Shown: positions 1 to 7,250, counted from the stretch's first letter. The stretch: 17,497 nt of DNA from Clostridia bacterium (GCA_900753135.1 CAADXZ010000161.1:1-17497), one strand, 5' to 3'. Made by a program: numbers and translations. Notes: generated from the sequence alone by a model not told the origin.

Positions 1-929
1 CAAACATTGAATTAATTCATAAAGAAGTGGAAAAAATTGAAGGTGATGATATAACAATAATTGCCACAGGTCCACTTACATCAGAAAAATTATCTGAAGA
101 AATAGCTAGAATAACAGGTAAAGAAAAATTGTTTTTTTATGATGCAGCTGCACCAATTGTTTTAAAGGATTCGATTAATATGGAAAAAGCTTTTACTGCA
201 GACAGATATGGTAAAGGAGAAAGTGACTATATAAATTGTCCAATGACAAAAGAAGAATATGATAAATTTTATAATGAATTAATAAATGCAGAAATTGTGA
301 ATAAACATGAGTTTGAAAAAGGAAATTTATTTGAAGGCTGTATGCCAATAGAAGAAATGGCAAGACGTGGCTCACAAACATTAACTTTTGGACCACTTAA
401 GCCTGTAGGATTTGATAAGAAATATTATGCAGTGGTACAATTAAGGCAAGATAATAAAGAAGATACAATGTATAATCTTGTGGGATTTCAAACAAATTTA
501 AAATTCGGAGAACAAGCAAGAGTATTTAAGCTTATTCCAGCCTTAGAAAATGCTGAATTTGTAAAATATGGCGTAATGCATAGAAATACATATATAAACT
601 CTAGCGAATTGTTAGATGAAACTTATAATTTGAAAGGAACAAATATTTATTTTGCGGGTCAAATATCTGGTGTAGAGGGATATGTTGAATCTATAGCATC
701 TGGATATGTAGCTGCAATTAATGCTGTTCAAAAAATGAATAATGGCAATAAAATTATTTTTTCTGATGAAACAATAATTGGAGCACTTGCAAAATATATA
801 TCTACTCCAAATAAAGATTTTCAACCAATGAATGCGAACTTTGGAATATTAAACTCAGACAAAAAAATAAAAAACAAAATTGAAAGATATGAATATTTAG
901 CAAATCGATCATTAGCACACTTTGAATAA
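1..929 (+). CDS. trmFO: TrmFO, folate/FAD-dependent tRNA (uracil-54-C5)-methyltransferase, 3' part
   Basis: Makes ribothymidine at position 54 of tRNA, using 5,10-methylenetetrahydrofolate as carbon donor and reduced FAD as reductant (family knowledge). The gene runs in from the left edge: the frame is open from base 3, and the first in-frame start-like codon, GTG at 27, is internal. About 309 C-terminal residues are present of the roughly 440 usual for the family. Visible signatures are NCPMTKEEYDKFY near 237-276; GCMPIEEMARRGS near 336-374, which contains a Cys that probably matches the second catalytic Cys of characterised TrmFO; LRQDN near 438; and the C-terminal FAD/tRNA region FAGQISGVEGYVESIASG near 651-704. 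The last residues look complete and no frameshift is seen. It ends 14 bases before the next gene, so the stalk-domain genes are probably co-transcribed with it. Family assignment is very secure. Confidence 0.95.
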   Translation, partial: NIELIHKEVEKIEGDDITIIATGPLTSEKLSEEIARITGKEKLFFYDAAAPIVLKDSINMEKAFTADRYGKGESDYINCPMTKEEYDKFYNELINAEIVNKHEFEKGNLFEGCMPIEEMARRGSQTLTFGPLKPVGFDKKYYAVVQLRQDNKEDTMYNLVGFQTNLKFGEQARVFKLIPALENAEFVKYGVMHRNTYINSSELLDETYNLKGTNIYFAGQISGVEGYVESIASGYVAAINAVQKMNNGNKIIFSDETIIGALAKYISTPNKDFQPMNANFGILNSDKKIKNKIERYEYLANRSLAHFE

Positions 930-943
930 AAAAGGAGGTACTT

Positions 944-2191
944 ATGAAAAAAATATTATTAACACTAGTTTTGGGCATGCTTTTAATATCTAGTACGGTG
1001 TTTGCTGGAAGTGTAAACGTACAGCTAAATGGAAAAAATATAGACTTTACAGATGAAAAAGGAAATAAGGTTGAAGCACAAATCATAAATTCAAGAACAA
1101 TGGTGCCAATGAGAAAAATATTTGAACTTTTGGGAGCATCAATAGAATGGAATGGAGAAACACAGACAGTTTTAGCAACTAAAAATAGCACAACTATAAA
1201 GTTACAAATTGGTAATGAGATTGCTGAAGTAAATAGGAATGGAAAAAATGAAAAAGTAAAACTTGATTCAAAACCAATTATAGTAAATAGTAGAACTTTA
1301 GTACCTCTTAGATTTATATCTGAAAGTTTAGACAAACAAGTAGGGTGGGATAGCGAGAATCAAACTGCAATAATAGTTGATTACGATTATTTCTTGGAAA
1401 AAATAAAAGTTAACGCACCTACTTTTTATAAAGCACTTACAACAATACCAACACAAAATGCTACAATACAAATTACAAGAAATTATAACGATTTAACAAA
1501 CAGTACAAACAATACCACTTCCACAGTTTATGCAACATTAACTCAAAAAGCAGCTAATAAGCAAGATATATTAATAAATTTTAGTGGAAATTCATTGCTT
1601 TTTAAAGAAATAGTAGAAGAGGGCTGGGGAGATATAGCGTTAGATGTAACTTACGATAATAATGGGGTAACGTATACAACACTATCACCAATACTTTCAA
1701 AAATGTTGAATTCAAATAGAAAAACATATGATGAACTTGGACTTGTTGGAAGATATAATATCTCTTTTTCAGAGCTTGCAAAAGAATTGTTAAGAATAGA
1801 TGAAAATGATTTAAACATAAATACATTCAGTAGAATCAGAGAAGAATACGATAATTTTTTAAAACTATTTTCTATTTCAGAAAACAATGGAGTGTCAAGT
1901 ATTAAGGCAAATGGAATAAAATATTCCAACGCAAATAATGTATATATTGATTATACAAAATTTGACAATATAATTGTTGAAAATGAATTTCTTCAAGTAT
2001 ATAATTTAATCAATAAATTATTATTTAATTATGATGTGACTATGGATGAATTATTATATGATACATCAAATATAAGTGTAGACTTGATTTCTCAAGTTCA
2101 AGGTGATAACACAATAACAAATATAACAATTAAACTACAAAATGATTATAATGAGTTGTACACATATGTAATTAAAATTAATAAAAAGTAA
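944..2191 (+). CDS. Exported stalk-domain protein (copper amine oxidase N-terminal domain), copy 1
   Basis: Secreted or wall-associated protein of 415 residues with no known enzymatic role. Residues 1-22 form a signal peptide (KK start, hydrophobic core, VFA cleavage motif). Residues about 26-145 are a stalk domain of the copper-amine-oxidase-N1 type, named for a non-catalytic region of amine oxidases. Its two typical halves are visible: INSRTMVPMRKIFELLGA with IEW, and VNSRTLVPLRFISESL with VGWD. The remaining 270 residues are Asn/Thr/Ile-rich, probably beta-rich, and I recognise no domain there. The RBS AGGAGG lies 7 bases before the ATG. It follows trmFO by 14 bases and precedes a clear paralogue by a few bases, so the two look like a tandem duplication within one operon. 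Such domains are common in Clostridia and often attach to diverse exported modules; a role at the cell envelope is inference. Confidence 0.85.
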   Translation: MKKILLTLVLGMLLISSTVFAGSVNVQLNGKNIDFTDEKGNKVEAQIINSRTMVPMRKIFELLGASIEWNGETQTVLATKNSTTIKLQIGNEIAEVNRNGKNEKVKLDSKPIIVNSRTLVPLRFISESLDKQVGWDSENQTAIIVDYDYFLEKIKVNAPTFYKALTTIPTQNATIQITRNYNDLTNSTNNTTSTVYATLTQKAANKQDILINFSGNSLLFKEIVEEGWGDIALDVTYDNNGVTYTTLSPILSKMLNSNRKTYDELGLVGRYNISFSELAKELLRIDENDLNINTFSRIREEYDNFLKLFSISENNGVSSIKANGIKYSNANNVYIDYTKFDNIIVENEFLQVYNLINKLLFNYDVTMDELLYDTSNISVDLISQVQGDNTITNITIKLQNDYNELYTYVIKINKK

Positions 2192-2208
2192 ATAGGAGGA
2201 TGTTTATT

Positions 2209-3570
2209 ATGAAGAATTCGAAAATAATTGCATTAGTATTGGCAATGAGCATGTTGTTTTCAATGTTTACTACTGTGTTTGCTTATGATATGACAACGCA
2301 AAACGATATGTTACTTATATCACCAAATCCATTTGCGGATGACTCTATTAAAGTATTAGTAAATGATCAAGTAATTGACTTTACTGATGAAAACGGAAAT
2401 GTGGTTGAGCCTAAAATAATAAATAGCAGAACAATGGTACCAATGAGGAAAATATTTGAAGTTTTTGGTGCTAATGTTGAGTGGGAAGAAGCAACACAAA
2501 CAATAACAGCAACAACAGAAAATAAGACTTTAGTTTTACAAATAAATAATCAAGAAGCAACTGTTAAAAGTGGAGATACAGAAGAAAAAATTATGTTGGA
2601 TTCTGCGCCGGTTATATATGATAGTAGAACTTTAGTGCCAGTTAGATTTATAGCAGAATCACTAGAACTACATGTTGGTTGGGTACCTGAAACTAGAACC
2701 GTTGTAATTTTGGATTCAAGTTTCATATATGATAGATTACAAAAAGAAACACCAAACTTATATGAGTTTATGAGTTACGAAGGTATAACACCAGAAACAC
2801 TTCAAACTGCATTTAAAGCAAACGCAACATTAAATTATAAAGATTCAGATAAAAATATTACAAATTTAAAATCAGTTTTAAATGGTGTTATTAAGTATAG
2901 TTCAAATAAGATGTTTGTAGATATGACTTTGAAAACAACTGGAAAAGGTACTTTATTAGATACTTTGAAAGAAAATGGATTTGATGATATTTCACTAAGC
3001 GAAATTGCAGATTTTAGTGAAAAAGTTATATATATAAAATCATCTCTATTAGAGTCAGAGATAGGAAAAAAATGGGCAAAACTTAATTCAACAGAGCTTT
3101 TTGATAAATATAACACAATTTTATCTAGCAAAACTTCATTTAAAGATACAATCGAAATAGCACTTAATGAGATGAAATTAACTGAAAATTCTTATTCTGA
3201 GATTAATAATGTGTTGGATTATATATGCGCATTTGCTAATGACAAATATTTTAAAGTGTCGGGAAGAACAACAAAAACATACACATATGAAGTAGATTTA
3301 GATGATATTATTGAGATATTAGATTTAAATATTACGAGAGCAGAATTAAAAGAAGAAAATCAAATATCTGATGCTAGTATAAAGATTTCTACAAAAGTTA
3401 AAGATGGTTATGCAACAGATACAAGTGCTGCAATGTCTTTAAAAATTGAAGATGCTGCTGAACAAGTAGAAATAAAACTTGATTTAAGTCAGAGTGTTGA
3501 GAAAATGAATGAAGAAATTACTATCAACATACCAAATGAAAGAAATGTAGTAAATATAAGTGAAATGTAA
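2209..3570 (+). CDS. Exported stalk-domain protein (copper amine oxidase N-terminal domain), copy 2
   Basis: Paralogue of the preceding gene, about 453 residues. I chose the ATG at 2209 rather than the in-frame ATG at 2200, because the latter directly abuts the AGGAGG (2194-2199), whereas 2209 gives a 9-base spacing and a clean signal peptide MKNSKIIALVLAMSM ending in VFA at about residue 25. The stalk domain (about residues 46-165) closely matches copy 1: DFTDENGN, INSRTMVPMRKIFE, DSRTLVPVRFIAESL, VGW. The C-terminal region is different, longer and more acidic, rich in Asp/Glu/Lys/Ser, and has no recognised domain. The shared N-terminus with divergent C-terminus suggests duplication followed by divergence of the distal part. 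The operon appears to end at the hairpin at 3593-3648. Product class is secure; function is unknown. Confidence 0.85.
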   Translation: MKNSKIIALVLAMSMLFSMFTTVFAYDMTTQNDMLLISPNPFADDSIKVLVNDQVIDFTDENGNVVEPKIINSRTMVPMRKIFEVFGANVEWEEATQTITATTENKTLVLQINNQEATVKSGDTEEKIMLDSAPVIYDSRTLVPVRFIAESLELHVGWVPETRTVVILDSSFIYDRLQKETPNLYEFMSYEGITPETLQTAFKANATLNYKDSDKNITNLKSVLNGVIKYSSNKMFVDMTLKTTGKGTLLDTLKENGFDDISLSEIADFSEKVIYIKSSLLESEIGKKWAKLNSTELFDKYNTILSSKTSFKDTIEIALNEMKLTENSYSEINNVLDYICAFANDKYFKVSGRTTKTYTYEVDLDDIIEILDLNITRAELKEENQISDASIKISTKVKDGYATDTSAAMSLKIEDAAEQVEIKLDLSQSVEKMNEEITINIPNERNVVNISEM

Positions 3571-3592
3571 TTTAAAAGGAAAATAAAGGTAT

Positions 3593-3648
3593 AAAAACCT
3601 CTTTTAGGGAAATAATCATATTAAAAATAACCCTAAAGGAGGTTTTTT
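3593..3648 (+). promoter_or_regulatory. 17-bp hairpin that is both a terminator-like element and a cover over the CAP-gene ribosome binding site
   Basis: Bases 3593-3609 pair with 3631-3647 over 17 positions with a single G-U wobble and a 21-base AT-rich loop (3610-3630). The 3' arm contains the full AAAGGAGG (3635-3642) and ends in a T6 tract (3643-3648) directly before the ATG at 3649. The A-tract, stem and U-tract layout is that of an intrinsic terminator for the upstream operon. In any read-through RNA the same stem would bury the ribosome binding site of the CAP gene. A transcript starting within the loop would lack the 5' arm and leave the site free. Pairing is read directly from the sequence; function is inferred. 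Confidence 0.75.
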
Positions 3649-4398
3649 ATGAAAAGAAAAGTTTTTATAATTAGTATACTAACAATGCTACTATTTGTTT
3701 CTTTGAATGTTACTAATACAGAGGCAATGACTTATTATGAGAATGTAAATTTCGTTACTGGAATGGTTACTGCAAGTGCACTTAATGTAAGATGCGGACC
3801 AGGAACAAAATACAAAGCAATAGGAATGATTTACAAAAATGAATATGTAAGGGTCTTTGCAAAAGTTGGAGATTGGTACGTTATTCAAACAAATAGCGAT
3901 TTGATAGGTGCAGTCAGCAAAAAATATATAAAGAATGCAACTAGCAGTCCAAGTCAAGGTGGAAATACATCAAGTAGTACTAATAATACAAACAAGTCAG
4001 ATTCATTATCTGGGTATAGTGCAGATGAAAAAGAACTGTTAAATCTTATAAATGAGCAAAGAAAAGCATATGGTTTACCAGAGCTTTCTTTTAATAGTGA
4101 ATTACAAAGAGTAGCAAAGGCCAAGGCACAAGATTTAGTAGCAAATAACTATTTTTCACATAATTCTCCAACATATGGAAGTCCATTTGATATGATGAAA
4201 TCATTTGGAATAACTTATAAAACGGCAGGGGAAAATATTGCAGGAAACTCTACTTTAAAAGGAGCCGTGGATGCATGGATGAACTCAACTGGACATAGAG
4301 AAAACATACTAAACAATGCGTATAACTATACAGGAATTGGAGTTGTAGACTCACCAAAGTATGGAAAGATAATGGTTCAAATGTTTATAGGAAAATAA
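3649..4398 (+). CDS. Secreted SH3b-CAP (SCP/PR1-like) domain protein
   Basis: 249-residue exported protein. A signal peptide covers about residues 1-26 (NTEA cleavage region). A bacterial SH3 domain (about 36-96) contains ALNVRCGPGTKY and GDWYVIQ, as in wall-binding modules. A Ser/Asn/Thr/Gly-rich linker (97-122) leads to a CAP domain (about 126-248). The CAP landmarks are present: LLNLINEQRKAYGLPEL, a His in FSHNSP (H171), a Glu in GENIAG (E195), and GHRENI with H216, followed by YTGIGVV. These are the cavity residues of CAP domains, which resembles the YkwD family. The bacterial CAP role is not settled; attachment to peptidoglycan through SH3b is plausible. The RBS is unusually strong (AAAGGAGG) but sits in a hairpin ending one base before the ATG. 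A strong terminator follows. Domain calls are secure. Confidence 0.93.
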   Translation: MKRKVFIISILTMLLFVSLNVTNTEAMTYYENVNFVTGMVTASALNVRCGPGTKYKAIGMIYKNEYVRVFAKVGDWYVIQTNSDLIGAVSKKYIKNATSSPSQGGNTSSSTNNTNKSDSLSGYSADEKELLNLINEQRKAYGLPELSFNSELQRVAKAKAQDLVANNYFSHNSPTYGSPFDMMKSFGITYKTAGENIAGNSTLKGAVDAWMNSTGHRENILNNAYNYTGIGVVDSPKYGKIMVQMFIGK

Positions 4399-4406
4399 AA
4401 ATATTA

Positions 4407-4456
4407 AAAACTGTAGACAAAGTGCACTAAATTCACGGCACATTGTCTACAGTTTT
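4407..4456. terminator. Bidirectional intrinsic terminator between the CAP gene and the ABC importer
   Basis: A 14-bp perfect stem joins 4407-4420 and 4443-4456 (AAAACTGTAGACAA and its complement), extended inward by GTGC/GCAC after a mismatch. T-rich sequence follows on both strands. It lies between the stop of the plus-strand CAP gene and the stop of the minus-strand binding protein (stop codon 4458-4460), so it serves convergent transcripts. Confidence 0.9.
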
Positions 4457-4457
4457 C

Positions 4458-5492
4458 TTAATTTTCTTGTGCAAAAGAATTATTTATTACTTTATCGAAA
4501 GGAGCGATTTTATCCAATTCGCCAGCTTCAGTTATTACCTTTTGTAATAGATTGAATGATTCTTCACTCATAACAGGAGTTTCATTCCAAACATCTATTT
4601 CTTTATAATGCTCAATCGCTTTTGTAAGAATCTCTACATCTGTGTCAGGAAAAGATGATACAACTGCATTTGCAATTTCAGAAGCAGTGTGCGAATTTAC
4701 ATAGTTTAATCCTTTCTTTATTGCATTAACAAAATGTGATATTGTATCTTTATTGTTTTCAATATAGCTCTTTTTAGCAAAGTATGATGTGTATGGAATT
4801 TCTTCGGTTGATGCACCAACAGCTGCAACGATATAGCCTTGATTGTTTAGTTCCAAGCTAGATGCTGTTGGTTCAAAAACTGTTACAAAATCTCCGGTGC
4901 CTGAAACGAATGCACTTGTCATTGCATCAAAACTTATTGATGTGTCTAAGTTCAAATCTTCTTTTGGATTTATTCCATTTTGCTTTAATACATATTCAAA
5001 TGTCATGTATGGAACTCCACCAGTTCTTCCTGGCAATATATGTTTTCCTTTTAACATACTCCAATTAAAATCTGAAATTTTTTCTCTTGCAACTAGCATT
5101 GAACCATCTCTTTTTGTTAGTTGAGCAAATACTTCAGTATAGTCGGATGCCCCCTCATTGTATACATATATTGCAGCTTCTGGTCCTGCAAATCCAATAT
5201 CTACTTGATTTGATAAAACTGCTGTCATTACGTTATTAGCTCCGCCACCATTTATTAATTCGATTTCCAATCCTTCTTCTTTAAAGAATCCTAGATTAAT
5301 TGCAACGTATTGTGGAGCATAAAAAACGGAATGCGTTACTTCACTAACTGTAATTTTTTGTACTTTATTTTCGGGTGTATCACCAGAATTTACGATTTGA
5401 TGGTTTAAATTGTCATTTTTGCAGATGAAAGCAATAGCAATTACAATTACAACTGCCATGATAGAGATTAAAGTATAAGTTAATCTTCTCAT
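4458..5492 (-). CDS. ABC importer substrate-binding protein, NMT1/SsuA/TauA-like
   Basis: 344-residue extracytoplasmic solute-binding protein of the NitT/TauT class (aliphatic sulfonates, taurine, nitrate, pyrimidine or flavin precursors). Visible family features are KITVSEVTHSVFYAPQYVA followed by LGFFKEEGLEIEL near residues 45-80, the GGGANNVMTAVLSNQVDIGF segment where the ligand cleft forms, PGRTGGVPYMTFEYVLKQNG, and a late helical domain (TISHFVNAIKKGLNYV). The N-terminus has RR plus a long hydrophobic segment (4-23) followed by Cys24, but AFIC is not a canonical lipobox, so lipidation is doubtful and it may be a membrane anchor. The RBS AAGGAGG is 5 bases from the ATG. It is last in the importer operon, 148 bases after the permease, behind a structured intergenic region. 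The substrate cannot be assigned from sequence alone. Confidence 0.88.
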   Translation of the reverse strand: MRRLTYTLISIMAVVIVIAIAFICKNDNLNHQIVNSGDTPENKVQKITVSEVTHSVFYAPQYVAINLGFFKEEGLEIELINGGGANNVMTAVLSNQVDIGFAGPEAAIYVYNEGASDYTEVFAQLTKRDGSMLVAREKISDFNWSMLKGKHILPGRTGGVPYMTFEYVLKQNGINPKEDLNLDTSISFDAMTSAFVSGTGDFVTVFEPTASSLELNNQGYIVAAVGASTEEIPYTSYFAKKSYIENNKDTISHFVNAIKKGLNYVNSHTASEIANAVVSSFPDTDVEILTKAIEHYKEIDVWNETPVMSEESFNLLQKVITEAGELDKIAPFDKVINNSFAQEN

Positions 5493-5503
5493 ATATACCT
5501 CCT

Positions 5504-5527
5504 TATATAAGTGAATTTACTTATATA
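5504..5527. repeat. Short perfect inverted repeat upstream of the binding-protein ribosome binding site
   Basis: TATATAAGT (5504-5512) and ACTTATATA (5519-5527) are perfect 9-base arms around a 6-base spacer. It lies a few bases upstream of the AAGGAGG of the minus-strand binding-protein gene and slightly overlaps the AT-rich flank of that site. It could be an mRNA hairpin next to the RBS or an operator; it is too AT-rich to be sure either way. Confidence 0.5.
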
Positions 5528-5550
5528 TTATTATGCGGTTATAAATAAAA

Positions 5551-5620
5551 TGTGCCTATTTTAATTTTGAATCTATCTAATCTAATTCAAAGAGATAGAA
5601 ACATTGTTAAAATAGACACA
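5551..5620 (-). ncRNA. Structured intergenic RNA element between permease and binding-protein genes
   Basis: Bases 5551-5564 and 5607-5620 are complementary over 14 positions with one imperfect position (5555/5616). That position is C-A in plus-strand RNA but becomes G-U in the transcribed minus-strand RNA, so the helix is unbroken only in the sense transcript. The 42-base interior can form either 5567-5572 with 5585-5590 or 5572-5578 with 5593-5599; these overlap and exclude each other. In transcription direction the stem is followed by TTTTATTTAT, so it may act as an attenuator/terminator, a 3'-end protector for the upstream mRNA, or a processing site that sets the binding-protein to permease ratio. 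It matches no riboswitch class I recognise. Confidence 0.5.
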
Positions 5621-5640
5621 ATTATATGATAATTTATATT

Positions 5641-6459
5641 TTAAACCTTAATATGCATTATAAATTTCATAATAACTTTCTCCAATAATAGCACTGATTT
5701 GTACATTAATGCTGCAACAATTCCTAGTATTATTACACTAGTCATAACTAAATCAAGTTTAAAAACTTGACCTCCGTACACAATTAAGTACCCAAGACCT
5801 GCTTTAGAAACCAGAAACTCGCCTGAAATTACACCAACAAGAGAAAGTCCTATATTAACTTTCATGGCGTTTATAAGTGATGAGATGTTAGAAGGAAAAA
5901 CGACTTTACTAAAAATTTGCCATTTGGTTGCATTAAATGTCTTTGCCATCTTAATTAAATTTTTATCTGTTGATATAAAACCATTTAACATTTCTAGAAT
6001 TGTGACTATTATTGAAATTGCAAGTGCCATTACTATAATTGCAGATGTTCCAGCACCTGCCCAAACAATTATAATTGGTCCAAGTGCAACTTTAGGCAAG
6101 CTGTGCAGAATTATTAGAAACGGCTCTGCTACTTTAGAGGCAAAATCTGACCACCAGAGCAAAAAGGCAATTATAGTTCCTAATACAGTTCCAAGTAAAA
6201 ATCCTACTAAAGTTTCATAACATGTTATTCCAACATGCAATAATAATTTATTTGATGAAAAATTTAACATTGTGTTTAATATACGCGAAGGTTGACTAGT
6301 TATAAATGGATTTATAATGCCAATGTTTCCTAATATTTCCCATAGAAGGATAAAGGCTATAAGTATAAAAATTTGAGTAAATAGAATTTTATACTTTCTT
6401 TTTTTCTTGTTTTTCAAGAATAATTTTCTTTCATTAGAAATTGTATTATTCATTGGCAT
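5641..6459 (-). CDS. ABC importer permease, SsuC/TauC-like
   Basis: 272-residue integral membrane permease that would pair with the neighbouring ATPase and binding protein to import a small organic ligand. About six hydrophobic segments are visible (about 25-45, 85-103, 112-135, 137-157, 200-220, 238-258). The cytoplasmic coupling loop (EAA motif) is clear near residues 156-190: EMLNGFISTDKNLIKMAKTF then ATKWQIFSKVVFP. The N-terminus is Lys-rich and cytoplasmic. The first ATG (6459) overlaps the 3' end of the ATPase gene by 14 bases. A second in-frame ATG two codons later (6453) is also possible, because the GGAG on the minus strand lies 4 bases from the first and 10 from the second. The overlap implies translational coupling to the ATPase frame, which matters because that frame is shifted. 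The family is secure; the substrate is unknown. Confidence 0.9.
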   Translation of the reverse strand: MPMNNTISNERKLFLKNKKKRKYKILFTQIFILIAFILLWEILGNIGIINPFITSQPSRILNTMLNFSSNKLLLHVGITCYETLVGFLLGTVLGTIIAFLLWWSDFASKVAEPFLIILHSLPKVALGPIIIVWAGAGTSAIIVMALAISIIVTILEMLNGFISTDKNLIKMAKTFNATKWQIFSKVVFPSNISSLINAMKVNIGLSLVGVISGEFLVSKAGLGYLIVYGGQVFKLDLVMTSVIILGIVAALMYKSVLLLEKVIMKFIMHIKV

Positions 6460-6847
6460 TTAACTCCTTCCAAATGCAATCAAAATACTTACTGAAAGCA
6501 GGATTCTCTCTACAATTTAAAGGAGTTCTGTTTGGAATATCAAAACTAATATCATAAACTTTTTTTATTACAGCTGGTCTTTTAGAAAGTACAATGATTT
6601 TGTCAGACATACTTATACTTTCAGGAATGTCATGCGTTACCATTATTGCTGTTTTGTGTTCATTCTTTATTATGCTATAAACATCATTTGTGACATCTAA
6701 ACGAGTTTGGTAATCAAGTGCCGAAAAGGCTTCGTCTAGCAGAAGATAAGAAGGCTTAGTAGCTAAAGTTCTTATAAGTGCAACTCTTTGCTTCATTCCA
6801 CCTGAAAGTTGAGATGGATATTTATCAATAAACTCACCGAAGTCCAT
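6446..6847 (-). CDS. ABC importer ATPase, C-terminal part (downstream of frameshift)
   Basis: Second half of the importer ATPase, in the +1 frame relative to the first half. It holds the ABC signature LSGGMKQRVALIRTLA, Walker B YLLLDEAFSALD and the switch histidine in MVTHDIPES, then a C-terminal tail. The only in-frame ATG (6847) has no ribosome binding site upstream and lies inside the end of the first fragment, so independent translation is unlikely. If one base is skipped at CTT-C-GGT, the protein reads NTYGL then GEFIDKYPSQLSGG and totals about 255 residues. That is the normal SsuB/TauB length, with the usual YPxxLSGG spacing. It is therefore either a recent one-base insertion (pseudogene or assembly error) or a functional recoded gene. 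Confidence 0.75.
   Translation of the reverse strand: MDFGEFIDKYPSQLSGGMKQRVALIRTLATKPSYLLLDEAFSALDYQTRLDVTNDVYSIIKNEHKTAIMVTHDIPESISMSDKIIVLSKRPAVIKKVYDISFDIPNRTPLNCRENPAFSKYFDCIWKELNANE
6834..6842 (-). other. Frameshift site CTT-CGG-TGA in the importer ATPase
   Basis: On the minus strand, codons run GGA CTT CGG TGA. A +1 slip at CTT (to TTC) or removal of the C restores the frame across the expected junction of the ABC domain. CGG is a codon seldom used in this AT-rich segment, where arginine is nearly always AGA. CUU followed by a slow arginine codon recalls the Ty1 +1 site (CUU AGG C), and CUU near UGA recalls the prfB site. No Shine-Dalgarno-like stimulator is seen just upstream. A simple indel or sequencing error remains the leading alternative. 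Confidence 0.8.
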
Positions 6848-7214
6848 ATGTGTTTAGAAGATTTAATGCATATTTCTTGCTTTCTTCATTTAACATATTT
6901 TTAATTTCAAGACCTATAAGTACATTTTTATACACTGTTCTCCAATCTAATAAATAATCTTTTTGAAGCATATATCCAATGTTTTCTATTTTTCCTGTAA
7001 TATCTTTTCCATCCAAAATTACGTTGCCTGATGATGGCTTTTCTAATCCTGCTATTATAGAAAGCAAAGTTGATTTTCCGCAACCACTCGGACCAACTAT
7101 GCTAATAAAGTCCCCTTGCTTAAATGAATAAGAAAAATCTTTAATTGCTAAAACTTCACCATTAATGTCTTGATAGATTTTTGAAATCTTATTCAAGACT
7201 AATCCATTTTCCAT
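6834..7214 (-). CDS. ABC importer ATPase, N-terminal part (upstream of frameshift)
   Basis: First gene of the importer operon, encoding the nucleotide-binding subunit up to the frameshift. 126 residues: Walker A GPSGCGKST at 41-49, the D-D-W pattern typical of this importer class, and the Q-loop Gln in YMLQKDYLLDW (Q84). The ABC signature, Walker B and H-loop are missing here but occur in the +1 frame immediately downstream (6446-6847). The frame stops at TGA 6834-6836 right after CTT-CGG. On its own this fragment could not form a working ATPase. Start: ATG at 7214 with AAGGAGG 8 bases upstream, behind a plausible promoter at 7251-7280. A complete transporter would need both halves joined. 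Confidence 0.8.
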   Translation of the reverse strand: MENGLVLNKISKIYQDINGEVLAIKDFSYSFKQGDFISIVGPSGCGKSTLLSIIAGLEKPSSGNVILDGKDITGKIENIGYMLQKDYLLDWRTVYKNVLIGLEIKNMLNEESKKYALNLLNTYGLR

Positions 7215-7234
7215 ATTGCATTCCTCCTTGAGTA

Positions 7235-7246
7235 AGCATTTATGCT
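7235..7246. promoter_or_regulatory. Palindrome AGCAT-TT-ATGCT at the predicted importer transcription start
   Basis: Five-base arms with a 2-base spacer lie just downstream of the minus-strand -10 (7251-7256), where a repressor would block initiation. It is short, so this is a weak operator candidate. Confidence 0.3.
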
Positions 7247-7250
7247 ACAT

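Noticed and set aside
802..1335. Minus-strand ORF of about 177 codons across trmFO and the stalk gene
   Set aside because: Phe/Ser-rich shadow of AT-rich coding sequence, crossing the junction of two well-supported plus-strand genes.
4843..5124. Plus-strand ORFs inside the binding-protein gene
   Set aside because: Shadows of the minus-strand frame; no RBS and no recognisable product.
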